Origin: Tunturiibacter gelidiferens
GTDB taxonomy: Bacteria; Acidobacteriota; Terriglobia; Terriglobales; Acidobacteriaceae
DNA: 64,000 nt
NCBI RefSeq assembly: GCF_013410115.1
Contig: NZ_JACCCV010000001.1
Coordinates: 930,001-994,000, forward strand
Direction: 5' to 3'
Shown: positions 8,348-16,236 of the stretch, piece by piece
Layout: every line of letters begins with the position of its first letter
Numbering within the stretch: position 1 is the first letter of the stretch
Notes under the pieces: generated by a model
Told to the model about the DNA's origin: nothing
Seen by the model: only the letters and a program-made list of their open reading frames with translations
Databases searched by the model: none
Position numbers and translations under genes: made by a program

Positions 8348-9844
8348 ATGTGGCCTGGAGCGAGGGAGATGAGCGGGTTGATCGTGCTGCGGTGGCTGGA
8401 GCTTTCGCTGGCCGGCGGAGGCCTGTGGGCACTCTGGTGCCGGATGCAGGTTCGGGTGGCGGAAGGCAGGCGGGAGAGGCGGGAGCAGGAGGAACTGCGC
8501 GCTTATGCGGGGCTGGATGTTCGGCTGGGGGCGGATGCGGAGCTGCCTGAGCTGGCGACGAGGGTGAGCCGGTTGATGGCGGAGAAGAGCGTCTTTCGCA
8601 GGACGGCGGTAATGGTTCGCGATGCGGGGGGAGTGCTGGCGGTAACGGCCAGCGCGGGGATGGAGGAGACGACGGTGGAGTCGCTGAATGCCTGGGCGGA
8701 GGGTGTGGTGGAGGCGGAGCGCAGGGGTGGGATTGGCACGCGGCGGGGGGAGGGCGGACTGGGCAGGCGGGTGAAGAACAATGCGTTTTCGGTGGTTTTT
8801 GGGATGGGAATGGGAACCGGTAGGGGACAGAGTGCGCGATTCGGGGAGGAGGCGCGGGGGGCGATCGTGATTCCGCTGTGGACGACCAGCGGGAGGATGA
8901 TGGGGGCGCTGGCGGTGGGGGCGGACGGGTTGCTGAGCGTGCGGCAGAGGGAGTTGGAAGAGGCGTTGTGGCCGCTCGAGGCGCTGGCGGTGAAGGTGGC
9001 GCGGGCGATGGAGAACGCTGCGCTGGCCGAGAAGCTGATGCGCGCGGAGAGGCTCGCGGGGCTAGGGATGCTGGCAGGGGGGATGGCGCATGCGCTGAGT
9101 AATCCGCTGACGGCTGTGCTGGGGTTTGCAGAGCTGATTGCGGGGTCGACGGGCGAGGCGCGGGTGAAGACGGATGCGGAGATCATCGTCCGGGAGGCGC
9201 TGCGGATGCGGCAGACGGTGGAGACGCTGCTGGAGTTCTGGAAGCCGGTGGGGCAGGGCGATGAGCTGGTCGATCTGACGGAGTTGGTGCGGGAGTTGGC
9301 GGCGGCGTGTGGAGAGAAGCTTGAGAGCAGAGGGATTCGCCTGGTAGTGCAGGCCGACGGCGAGGTGCCCGAGGTGCGGGGAAACAGGCACAGGCTGCGG
9401 CAGTTGCTGGAACACCTGCTGAACAATGCGTCGCAGGCGCTGGCTGGGGTGCGGGAGACGAAGACTGGCGAAGAGTTGGTGATTCGGATGTCTTTGAGCT
9501 GCTCGGGGAGTTGCCCGGAGAGTACTTCCGGGAGTGCTCCTGATAGTGCATCGGGTGGGGATGGGCGGAGGGTTCACCTGATTGTGAGCGACACCGGGCC
9601 CGGTTTTCGCGAGCCGGGGCGGATGTTTGATCCGATTTACACGATGCAGGAGGCGGGCGATGGCGCGGGGATGGGGCTGAGTCTTTCCTACTCGATTGTG
9701 CAGGAGCATGGCGGGGAGATCAGTGCGTTCAATATGCATCCGCACGGGGCGGCGGTGGCGGTGGAGTTGCCGGTGAGGATGGGGGCGGAAAAAAAATCTG
9801 TGGTGGTGGAGGAGGCGATTCGCCGCGCTGCTGTTGGGGGATAG
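8348..9844 (+). CDS. Sensor histidine kinase with GAF-like domain
   Basis: ATG at 8348 has GGGAGG eight bases upstream; the frame extends further upstream only by crossing the opposite gene. A hydrophobic N-terminal segment (LSLAGGGLWALWC) may anchor it to the membrane. A GAF-like sensor region follows (about residues 60-220), then the HisKA dimerisation helix with the phospho-accepting His248 in GGMAHALSNPLTAVLGF. The ATPase domain shows the N box LLNNASQAL, DTGPGF, an F box and GAGMGLSLSYSIV. The usual acidic residue after the histidine (HExxNPL) is Ala249 here, and a Ser/Gly-rich insert lies between the N box and DTGPGF. There is no adjacent response regulator, so it is an orphan kinase. 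Confidence 0.88.
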   Translation: MWPGAREMSGLIVLRWLELSLAGGGLWALWCRMQVRVAEGRRERREQEELRAYAGLDVRLGADAELPELATRVSRLMAEKSVFRRTAVMVRDAGGVLAVTASAGMEETTVESLNAWAEGVVEAERRGGIGTRRGEGGLGRRVKNNAFSVVFGMGMGTGRGQSARFGEEARGAIVIPLWTTSGRMMGALAVGADGLLSVRQRELEEALWPLEALAVKVARAMENAALAEKLMRAERLAGLGMLAGGMAHALSNPLTAVLGFAELIAGSTGEARVKTDAEIIVREALRMRQTVETLLEFWKPVGQGDELVDLTELVRELAAACGEKLESRGIRLVVQADGEVPEVRGNRHRLRQLLEHLLNNASQALAGVRETKTGEELVIRMSLSCSGSCPESTSGSAPDSASGGDGRRVHLIVSDTGPGFREPGRMFDPIYTMQEAGDGAGMGLSLSYSIVQEHGGEISAFNMHPHGAAVAVELPVRMGAEKKSVVVEEAIRRAAVGG

Positions 9845-9856
9845 GCGGTTTTGCCT

Positions 9857-9940
9857 GTGGTTTTTTGTGGTGCAGAACGTGGTGTTTCGCGTGGTGGACG
9901 TGGTATCGATGTGGTGTTTTGTGTGGTGAATTTTGTGGTC
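9857..9940. repeat. Degenerate ~12-bp tandem array of GTGGTG
   Basis: GTGG or GTGGTG begins at 9857, 9867, 9879, 9891, 9900, 9911, 9923 and 9935, a spacing of 9-12 bases, just after the kinase stop. The array lies in the 212-base gap before the S9 peptidase gene. The reading frame across it is Trp/Cys-rich and not credible as protein. Confidence 0.6.
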
Positions 9941-10056
9941 GAAAAAAGTGCCACGTCTTCTGGATTATTTTCTGGGACGTGAAAACTTTGGCGGGGATTT
10001 TCTTCTGTGGTTCCTCTTCCGGTTCGATCCTTGAGTTGCGGGGGTAGACTGGCGCG

Positions 10057-13047
10057 ATGAAGAAGTGCGCGATCAGGGCCGGCTTGCTGGCGGCGGCGGT
10101 GGCTGGGGTTTGGGGCTGGACTTGTGGCAGGGTGTGGGCGCAGGGATTTGGTCCAGACTCTGATTCCTTGTCGGGTGGAACGACGGGAAAGCGGCCGATG
10201 ACGTTTGCGGACCTGCAGCGGATGAAGCGGGTGAGTGATCCGCAGGTTTCGCCGAGCGGCAGGTGGGTGATGTTTTCGGCGATGGATGTCGATCTTGAGA
10301 AGAATACGAAGGTGAATCATCTTTGGGTGGTGCCGATGGCGGCTGTGCCTGCGGACGGCCAAGGAAAAGCAGATTCCTCCGCTGCGCTGCGGAATGACAA
10401 CCTGAAAAATGGGAGTGAGCGGCAGGCGGATTCCTCCGCTGTGCGGAATGAGAACAAGAAAGGCGGGCCCGATGGTCCGGTGAAAAGCCGCGCTGAGCGG
10501 CAGTTGACGTTCTGGAAGGAGGGCGAGTCGGGGGGAAGGTTTTCGCCGGATGGGAAGCAGGTCGCGTTTGTTGCGACTGATAGCGCGACGGGACTTTCGC
10601 AGATCTTTCTGGCGGCGTGGGATGATGCAGCGGGGACGCTGGGGACGCCGAAGCGACTGACGGGTGTGAGCACGGAGGCGGATGGCGCGGTTTGGTCGCC
10701 GAACTCGCAGAGGATCCTGTTTGTGTCTCGGGTGTATCCGGAGTGCAGCGACGAAGCCTCGTGGATGGATGAGGATCTTTGCAATAAAAAGAAAGATGAT
10801 GGTGCGGCAGCAAATCCAGTGAAGGCGCAGGTCTTCGAGCACTTGATGTATCGACACTGGAATAGTTATTTGGGGCCGAAGCGGAGTCACGTGCTGGTGG
10901 TGTCGGCGGCCGATGGAAATGCTGTTCGGGATCTGACTCCGCGAGGGGATATTGGAGATGCGGAGGCTCCGACGTTCACGCTGGGCGGTCCGGTTGGGTA
11001 TGCGTGGGCTCCTGGTTCGGAAGAGATTGCTTATGTAACCAATGTTGATCTTGTTCCGGCTGCGAGCACCAATAACGATGTGTTTACGCTGCTGCTGGAT
11101 GATGCGGGTGCGAGGCCGCGCAAGGTTTCGGCTTCTATGGGGAGCGACGATGCGCCGGCTTATTCGCCCGATGGAAAGTATCTCGCGTTTCGTTCGCAGG
11201 CGAGGGCGGCGTATGAGAGCGACCGGTTTCGGCTGATGTTGTTCGATCGTCTCGCCGGAACGACGAAGGAGTTGTTGCCGAAGCTGGATCGCTGGGTGGA
11301 TGAGTTTGTGTGGAACCCGGTGAATCCGGAGATCTGCTTTACGAGTGCAGATCATGGGGAGGAGCGCATCTTCTGCACTTATCCGAATCTGGGCGACTCG
11401 CTCTTCGCGCTGCCGGGGAAGGGGGAGTATGGCGAGTTGCAGTTTGCGGCGTTGAAGGACGTTGGCTATGAGCTGGTGGCGGCCAAGATGACGGTGGAGT
11501 CGCCGGCTGCGGTGGTGGCGCTGTTTCGGGGAGACGTAAAGGCGTCTGCGGATAGAGATATTCCGAGTGTCTCCAATCAGATTGCGACGACCGAGGTGCG
11601 GCTGACGCATTTGAACGATGACCTGGAGCAGCATCTTGACTTGCCGAAGATGACGAGCTTTACGTTCAGCGGCGCGGAGGGTGCGCCGGTGCAGGGTTTC
11701 ATGATTCCGCCGCCGAAGTTCGATGCGGCGAAGAAGTATCCGCTAAAGTTCTTGATTCATGGTGGACCTCAGGGGGCGTGGGGCGATGCGTGGAGCTATC
11801 GGTGGAACGCGGAGTTGATGGCGGCGAGCGGGTACGTGGTGGTGATGGTGAATCCGCGCGGGTCGACGGGGTATGGGCAGGCGTTTGTCGATGGTGTGAA
11901 CGGCGACTGGGGCGGCAAGCCTTATGTCGATCTGATGAAGGGTCTGGACTTTGCGGAGTCGAAGTTTGCGTTTATCGATAAGACGCGGGAGTGTGCGCTG
12001 GGTGCGAGCTACGGCGGATTTATGGCGAACTGGATTCTGACGCACACGGATCGGTTTGCCTGCATTGTGACGCATGATGGGATGTTCAATCCGGAGAGCG
12101 CGTACGGTACGACGGAGGAGTTGTGGTTCAACGAGTGGGAGTTTCGGAGGCCGGGCGAGGTGGCGCCGGGACAGCCGTGGCGGTATGCGGCGGGGCCGGT
12201 GGCGAACGATCCTTTCAGGAGGTGGTCGCCGATACTTGCGATTCAGAGTGCGAAGACGCCTACGCTGGTGGTTCATTCGCAGCGAGATTATCGGTTGGAT
12301 GTGTCGGAGGGGTTTCAATTGTTTACGGCGCTGCAGCGGCTGAATGTTTCGAGCAAGATGCTGTATTTTCCGGATGAAGGGCATTGGGTGTTGAAGCCGC
12401 AGAACTCAAAGCTCTGGTACGAGACGGTGGGGGATTGGTGCGACAAGTGGACGAAGACGAATCTGTATGCGGCGATTGTGCCGTCTACGGCGACGCCTGC
12501 TTCGAAGGCGGGGACGAAGGTGAAGGGGGCGGCGCATCCGGCTGCTCCGGTGGCCGCGTCTCCGGCTGCTGCAACTGCTGCGCCGGTCGGTGTACCTGCT
12601 GGGCCGAGCGTGGAGGATTCCTCGCAACGGGCTGGGGGCTCTGAGGACTTTACGGTTGCGATCGGTGCTCCGCAGGATGAGGTGAAGGTGGGATCGGATG
12701 CGAGGGTGACGATTGCGCTGAGAAATGTTTCGGACCATCAGGTTGCGTTTGCGCATCGACCGGGCGCGAACAATGCAGAGTTTTCTTACAGGATCGAGGT
12801 AAAAGATGCGGCGGGGCGTGCGGTGGGGTTGACCGCGTATGGGCGTGAGGCGTTGCAGCATCAGCAGGAGGAGAGCCGTACCGTGGAGTTTGTGCAGCCG
12901 GGGAAGGCCGCGGTGCAGACGGCGCATCTGGAGAAGCTGGTGAATATGAATCGGCCGGGGCGGTATACGGTGCAAGTGTTTCGCAAGGATGCGAAGAGCG
13001 GTGCAATGGTGCGGTCGAATGAGTTGACGTTGAACGTGGTTCCCTGA
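10057..13047 (+). CDS. S9 family prolyl oligopeptidase-type peptidase, secreted
   Basis: The 996-residue protein has a signal peptide (GLLAAAVAGVWGW, cleavage near GRVWA), a beta-propeller region with repeated WSPNSQ/YSPDGK-type blades (about residues 45-500) and an alpha/beta-hydrolase domain. The catalytic triad can be placed at Ser651 (GASYGGF), Asp744 (QRDYRLD) and His776 (DEGHW). Such enzymes release dipeptides or tripeptides, or cleave at proline, in the periplasm. After residue 805 comes an Ala/Pro-rich linker and an extra C-terminal beta-sandwich-like domain of about 130 residues, not part of the usual S9 architecture. Residues about 104-138 are encoded by a copy of a genomic repeat, described separately. 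Confidence 0.9.
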   Translation: MKKCAIRAGLLAAAVAGVWGWTCGRVWAQGFGPDSDSLSGGTTGKRPMTFADLQRMKRVSDPQVSPSGRWVMFSAMDVDLEKNTKVNHLWVVPMAAVPADGQGKADSSAALRNDNLKNGSERQADSSAVRNENKKGGPDGPVKSRAERQLTFWKEGESGGRFSPDGKQVAFVATDSATGLSQIFLAAWDDAAGTLGTPKRLTGVSTEADGAVWSPNSQRILFVSRVYPECSDEASWMDEDLCNKKKDDGAAANPVKAQVFEHLMYRHWNSYLGPKRSHVLVVSAADGNAVRDLTPRGDIGDAEAPTFTLGGPVGYAWAPGSEEIAYVTNVDLVPAASTNNDVFTLLLDDAGARPRKVSASMGSDDAPAYSPDGKYLAFRSQARAAYESDRFRLMLFDRLAGTTKELLPKLDRWVDEFVWNPVNPEICFTSADHGEERIFCTYPNLGDSLFALPGKGEYGELQFAALKDVGYELVAAKMTVESPAAVVALFRGDVKASADRDIPSVSNQIATTEVRLTHLNDDLEQHLDLPKMTSFTFSGAEGAPVQGFMIPPPKFDAAKKYPLKFLIHGGPQGAWGDAWSYRWNAELMAASGYVVVMVNPRGSTGYGQAFVDGVNGDWGGKPYVDLMKGLDFAESKFAFIDKTRECALGASYGGFMANWILTHTDRFACIVTHDGMFNPESAYGTTEELWFNEWEFRRPGEVAPGQPWRYAAGPVANDPFRRWSPILAIQSAKTPTLVVHSQRDYRLDVSEGFQLFTALQRLNVSSKMLYFPDEGHWVLKPQNSKLWYETVGDWCDKWTKTNLYAAIVPSTATPASKAGTKVKGAAHPAAPVAASPAAATAAPVGVPAGPSVEDSSQRAGGSEDFTVAIGAPQDEVKVGSDARVTIALRNVSDHQVAFAHRPGANNAEFSYRIEVKDAAGRAVGLTAYGREALQHQQEESRTVEFVQPGKAAVQTAHLEKLVNMNRPGRYTVQVFRKDAKSGAMVRSNELTLNVVP
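10366..10455. repeat. REP-like repeat inside the S9 peptidase gene
   Basis: Two units, aaagcagattcctccgctgc...gcggaatgacaa and ggcggattcctccgctgtgc...ggaatgagaac, lie in tandem in frame within the coding sequence. The same repeat core (gcagattcctcc...gcggaatgacaaac) occurs in the gap at about 24842-24889. It encodes about 30 polar residues (ADSSAALRNDN, QADSSAVRNENKK) in a surface-loop position between the first propeller blades. Confidence 0.65.
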
Positions 13048-13077
13048 TGACGTCGGGTGGAGGAGAAAGCAAAATAC

Positions 13078-13135
13078 GGGGGTCTCTCCACTGCGCGGTT
13101 CACGATGAGACTGTGAACCGCTTCGGTCGAGATGA
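13078..13135. repeat. REP-like palindromic repeat
   Basis: The unit ctctccactgcgcggttcac...gtgaaccgcttcggtcgaga forms a hairpin through GCGGTTCAC and GTGAACCGC. A very similar unit lies at about 24769-24813. It sits between the S9 peptidase stop and recX. Confidence 0.65.
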
Positions 13136-13223
13136 CAATATTTCCTGCGGGGCGGCGAAGAACAAAGGCGCAAAAATCGCCGAGTGAAAAGCCGTTGGGT
13201 GAAAATAGGTTCGAGGGATTGTG

Positions 13224-13844
13224 ATGGCGTTTGCGCGGCCGAAGAAGCGGGAGCCGGTGGGTGAGGCTGGGTTGTTCGAGTATGCGGTGGGAACATTGGC
13301 GCGACGGATGCGGACGGTGCGGGATTTGCGGCGGTTGATGAAGACTCGAGCGGAGGAGGGTGAGGCGGGGGAGCGCGCGATGGATGCGGTGATCGTGCGG
13401 TTGAAGGAGCTGAACTATTTGAGCGATACGCGGTTTGCCGAGGACTACACGCGGGTGCGGAAGGAGCATGAGAAGTTTGGGAAGAGACGGGTGCAGCAGG
13501 ATTTGATGATGAAGGGTGTGGAGAAGGAGTTGGTAGCCTCGACGTTGGAGTCGGCGTATGAGGATGTGGATGAGGTGGGGCTGGCGCGACAGTATATTGC
13601 GCGGAAGCGGATGAGGAAGCCTAGTGGGGAGAGTGCTCAGAAGGAGACGGTGCGGACGATGAACCGGCTGATGCGGGCGGGGTTTTCTTCGAATGCGATC
13701 TTTAAGGTGTTGAAGGCGTGGGAGCTTCCGGAGGAGGCTTTGGCGGGTGTGGAGGAGGGTGGGGTGGATTCGGACTCGTATGCGGAGCGGGAGGAGCGGG
13801 CGGGGGATTCGGATAGTTATGCGAAGCAGAATGAGGAGGAGTGA
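13224..13844 (+). CDS. recX: Regulatory protein RecX
   Basis: The product is 206 residues and shows the three-helix repeats of RecX: FEYAVGTLARRMRTVRDLRR, VIVRLKELNYLSDTRFAEDY and KFGKRRVQQDLMMKGV. RecX binds RecA filaments and limits recombinase activity. The ATG at 13224 is preferred to the GTG three bases earlier. The acidic, Ser-rich C-terminal tail (DSDSYAEREERAGDSDSY) is unusual and contains an imperfect internal repeat. recA is not in this window. Repeat copy C begins four bases after the stop codon. Confidence 0.85.
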   Translation: MAFARPKKREPVGEAGLFEYAVGTLARRMRTVRDLRRLMKTRAEEGEAGERAMDAVIVRLKELNYLSDTRFAEDYTRVRKEHEKFGKRRVQQDLMMKGVEKELVASTLESAYEDVDEVGLARQYIARKRMRKPSGESAQKETVRTMNRLMRAGFSSNAIFKVLKAWELPEEALAGVEEGGVDSDSYAEREERAGDSDSYAKQNEEE

Positions 13845-13847
13845 TTT

Positions 13848-14042
13848 TGTCCTGCCGGACGGGCCCACTGCGCGTGGGGCGGGCGTTCGCACGCCTTTTT
13901 ACTGCTTCGCGTGGTGCTCCCGTTGGTCGCGAAGGAAGCTGATTCCGACCAACGGGAGGCTCTATGGTGTTCGTCCTACCAAGACCGGTATACCCGTCAC
14001 GAAGTGACCGCGCTCCGCGTAGGAGGCCCGTCCGGCGGGACA
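13848..14042. repeat. Dispersed long-inverted-end element, copy C
   Basis: This 195-bp copy starts TGTCCTGCCGGACGGGCCC and ends GGCCCGTCCGGCGGGACA, filling the gap between two convergent genes: recX ends at 13844 and the S4 gene at 14054. The inner palindrome CTCCCGTTGGTCGCG / CCGACCAACGGGAG is present. Part of its left arm (gcgttcgcacgcctttttac) is matched in reverse complement in the right part of copy D. Confidence 0.85.
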
Positions 14043-14053
14043 TCTCTTTAGAG

Positions 14054-14437
14054 TCAGTAGTCGCCGCGAAAGCTGTGGATGAGGCGGCGGTCGCGTTTGC
14101 TGGGACGCTTAGAAGGGGCAGCGTAGGCGATGGGGCCGAGGAGTTTGCGCTCTTCGGCGGCTTTGCGGCGAGCCTCTTTGCTGGCTTCGGTCTCGCGGTA
14201 GAGGGTTTGAGCTACGGCTGCGGAGCCGCGCTGCTGGCTTAGGGCGAGGACTTCTACTTCGAACTCGCCGGCTTCGTTTTTGATTCGGAGCATGTCGCCG
14301 AGGCGGACCTCGCGGGAGGGCTTGGCGGAGAGGTTGTTTGAGGAGATGCGGTTCATGTCGCAGGCTTTGGAGGCCTGCTCGCGGGTCTTGAAGAAGCGGG
14401 CGGCCCAGAGCCACTTGTCGATGCGGGTGCCGGTCAT
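14054..14437 (-). CDS. S4-domain RNA-binding protein (Hsp15-like)
   Basis: The 127-residue protein opens with MTGTRIDKWLWAARFFKTRE, the typical start of the S4 RNA-binding domain of Hsp15-type proteins. It continues through a conserved loop (PSREVRLGDMLRI) to a basic tail (KRPSKRDRRLIHSFRGDY). In E. coli Hsp15 binds stalled 50S subunits carrying peptidyl-tRNA and helps to recycle them. Length and layout fit the family (about 130 residues). It is convergent with recX and followed upstream by a small membrane-protein gene on the same strand. Confidence 0.85.
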   Translation of the reverse strand: MTGTRIDKWLWAARFFKTREQASKACDMNRISSNNLSAKPSREVRLGDMLRIKNEAGEFEVEVLALSQQRGSAAVAQTLYRETEASKEARRKAAEERKLLGPIAYAAPSKRPSKRDRRLIHSFRGDY

Positions 14438-14485
14438 GGATCTATTTTCTTCTACTTCCGTTTCTTCTACTTCTGCGATGAGGTG

Positions 14486-14677
14486 CTAGATGGCGCGGAG
14501 CATGCGGACGGGGAGATAGAAGAGGGCGGCGATGAGTTCGAAGGTGCCGCCGACTACGATGCCTACGAGGCGGAAGGGCAGGAGGATCAGCCAGATCAGG
14601 GGGTAGAGCAGGAGGGCTGCCAGGGCGAGCGGCCAGCAGACGACCATGAGGATCAAAAAGAGCAGAAGGTTGAGCAT
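14486..14677 (-). CDS. Small membrane protein
   Basis: The 63-residue product is almost wholly hydrophobic: MLNLLLFLILMVVCWPLALA, then LLLYPLIWLILLPFRLVGIVVGG and a short amphipathic end (LFYLPVRMLRAI). The ATG at 14677 has AGGAG about 10 bases upstream, which favours this start over the much longer frame whose first 62 residues are not membrane-like. Two membrane passes are likely. Function unknown. Confidence 0.65.
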   Translation of the reverse strand: MLNLLLFLILMVVCWPLALAALLLYPLIWLILLPFRLVGIVVGGTFELIAALFYLPVRMLRAI

Positions 14678-14747
14678 CGGTGTTTCTCTCCTGAGGAGAT
14701 TAACGGTGAGGGTGGGGGAAAAGTTCCGTTGGGTGGATGATAGGGGG

Positions 14748-15662
14748 ATGGCGGAGAGTGGGTTGCAGCGGGTGGTGGGGGTGGACTGGTCGGGCGACAA
14801 GGGGCCGGGGCAACGGAGGAAGATCTGGGCGGGGGTTTGGACGGCTTCCTCTAAGGGCGGCAAAGTAACGCTGGAGAGTGGGCGGACGAGGGAGGAGTTG
14901 ATGGCTTGGTTGGTGGAGATGAGCCGCGAGACGCCGCGGATGGTGGTGGGGTTTGATTTTTCGTTTAGTTATCCGGCGTGGTTTTTACGGGAGCTGGGGA
15001 TTGGGTCGGCGCCGGAGTTCTGGGAGTTGGTGGCGGGCGGGCGCGGGGAGGAGTGGCTGCATCGGGACTGTGAGGATGTGCGGTTTTGGGGGAGGGTGGG
15101 GCCGATGCGGCATGGGAAAAAGCCGGCGGAGTTCAGTGGGGAGCATGCGCACAGGATGTTGCGGAGGGCAGAGACGGTGTTGAAGGTGAGGGCGGAGATG
15201 ACGGATCCGTTGCAGGTGGCGAAGATTGCGGGGATCGCGCCGAAGTCGGTGTTTCAGATTGGTGGGGCGGGGGCGGTGGGGACGGCTTCGCTGCGGGGGA
15301 TGCCGGGGTTGCTGGTGTTGCGGGCGGCGGGGTTTCGGGTTTGGCCGTATGATGAGCCGGATGTGAAGCGGGCGCCGTTGGTGGTGGAGATCTATACGCG
15401 GCTGATGACGGGGGCGGTGACGAAGAGCTCGGAGGTGGCGCGGACGGCTTATCTTGCGAAGAAGCGGAGGGAGAGTGCGCTGTATGCTGGGCTGTCGCGA
15501 GGAGTGGTGGCGAAGGCGCGGGCTTCAGAGGATGCGTTCGATGCGCTGGTGAGTGCGATGGTGATGGTGGAGCATCGCGGGGAGTTTGCGGGGTTGAGGA
15601 AGACGGAGGATGAGGTGTTTCGGATGGAGGGGCAGACGTGGGTGCCGGGGTTGTTCGGTTAG
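14748..15662 (+). CDS. DUF429 family protein (predicted RNase H-like fold)
   Basis: The 304-residue product has the DUF429 signature: an early strand with an Asp (VVGVDWSGDKG), an FDFSFSYP segment near residue 83 and a late acidic motif SEDAFDALVSAMV near residue 264. These fit a predicted RNase H-like nuclease fold with acidic metal ligands. No activity is established for the family as far as I know. ATG at 14748 is chosen because the frame upstream crosses the divergent small membrane-protein gene; its Shine-Dalgarno sequence is poorly spaced, so the start is uncertain. Confidence 0.75.
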   Translation: MAESGLQRVVGVDWSGDKGPGQRRKIWAGVWTASSKGGKVTLESGRTREELMAWLVEMSRETPRMVVGFDFSFSYPAWFLRELGIGSAPEFWELVAGGRGEEWLHRDCEDVRFWGRVGPMRHGKKPAEFSGEHAHRMLRRAETVLKVRAEMTDPLQVAKIAGIAPKSVFQIGGAGAVGTASLRGMPGLLVLRAAGFRVWPYDEPDVKRAPLVVEIYTRLMTGAVTKSSEVARTAYLAKKRRESALYAGLSRGVVAKARASEDAFDALVSAMVMVEHRGEFAGLRKTEDEVFRMEGQTWVPGLFG

Positions 15663-15704
15663 CGTTAGGGCTTGTGGAGGAGAGCGGTTCGCGCGTGGCG
15701 CGAA

Positions 15705-15735
15705 TGCCCACATCTCAGAATCGAGATATGGGGCA
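15705..15735. terminator. Palindromic terminator-like element
   Basis: TGCCCACATCTC pairs with GAGATATGGGGCA around agaatc, with one mismatch and one bulge. It follows the DUF429 stop by 43 bases. There is no T-run, so it is either a repeat of REP type or a weak terminator. Confidence 0.5.
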
Positions 15736-15791
15736 CCCGGCCGGGGTTGGTGATCGTACACTGAAAGCCCGGGGACTAAAAGGGTGGACTC

Positions 15792-16205
15792 ATGAGAGCA
15801 AATCTGCTGACGCTTGCTGTCGTTATCTTTACGCTTGGTCTGCTTTTGGCCCATGCGCAGGAGGTGGTTTGGAGCACGGCGAAGGTGATTGGAGCGGTGA
15901 TCGCCGGGGTATCGTTTCCGTTGTTCGTGCTCGCTCGGTGGCAGCTTGGCAGTTCGTTTTCGATCAAGGCGAAGGCTGGCCGACTGGTAACGACGGGGCT
16001 GTATTCGCGTATTCGCAATCCGATTTATCTGTTTGGTGGGTTGTTTACGGTGGGGGTGTCGCTCTTCTTTTCGGTGTGGGGACCGCTGGTGGTGGCTTTG
16101 GTGATTGTGCCGTTGCAGATCGTCAGGGCTCGCAGGGAAGAACGGGTTTTGGCTGTGGCGTTTGGGGAGGAGTACGAGCGGTACAAGAGCAGGACGTGGT
16201 TTTGA
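15792..16205 (+). CDS. Isoprenylcysteine carboxyl methyltransferase-like membrane protein
   Basis: The 137-residue protein has four hydrophobic segments and the conserved ICMT/PEMT core: GRLVTTGLYSRIRNPIYLFG, where the RNP(I/M)Y block binds S-adenosylmethionine, and a C-terminal EERVLAVAFGEEYERYKSRT. Such small bacterial enzymes methylate unidentified membrane substrates. It precedes alaS by 31 bases on the same strand and may be co-transcribed with it. Confidence 0.85.
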   Translation: MRANLLTLAVVIFTLGLLLAHAQEVVWSTAKVIGAVIAGVSFPLFVLARWQLGSSFSIKAKAGRLVTTGLYSRIRNPIYLFGGLFTVGVSLFFSVWGPLVVALVIVPLQIVRARREERVLAVAFGEEYERYKSRTWF

Positions 16206-16236
16206 GGAGTGGGCTCGCTGGTAGACTTTAAGGTCT

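Noticed and set aside
9688..11634. 648-codon - strand frame opposite the kinase end and S9 peptidase
   Set aside because: Arg/His-rich without domain features; it is the shadow of two well-supported + strand genes.
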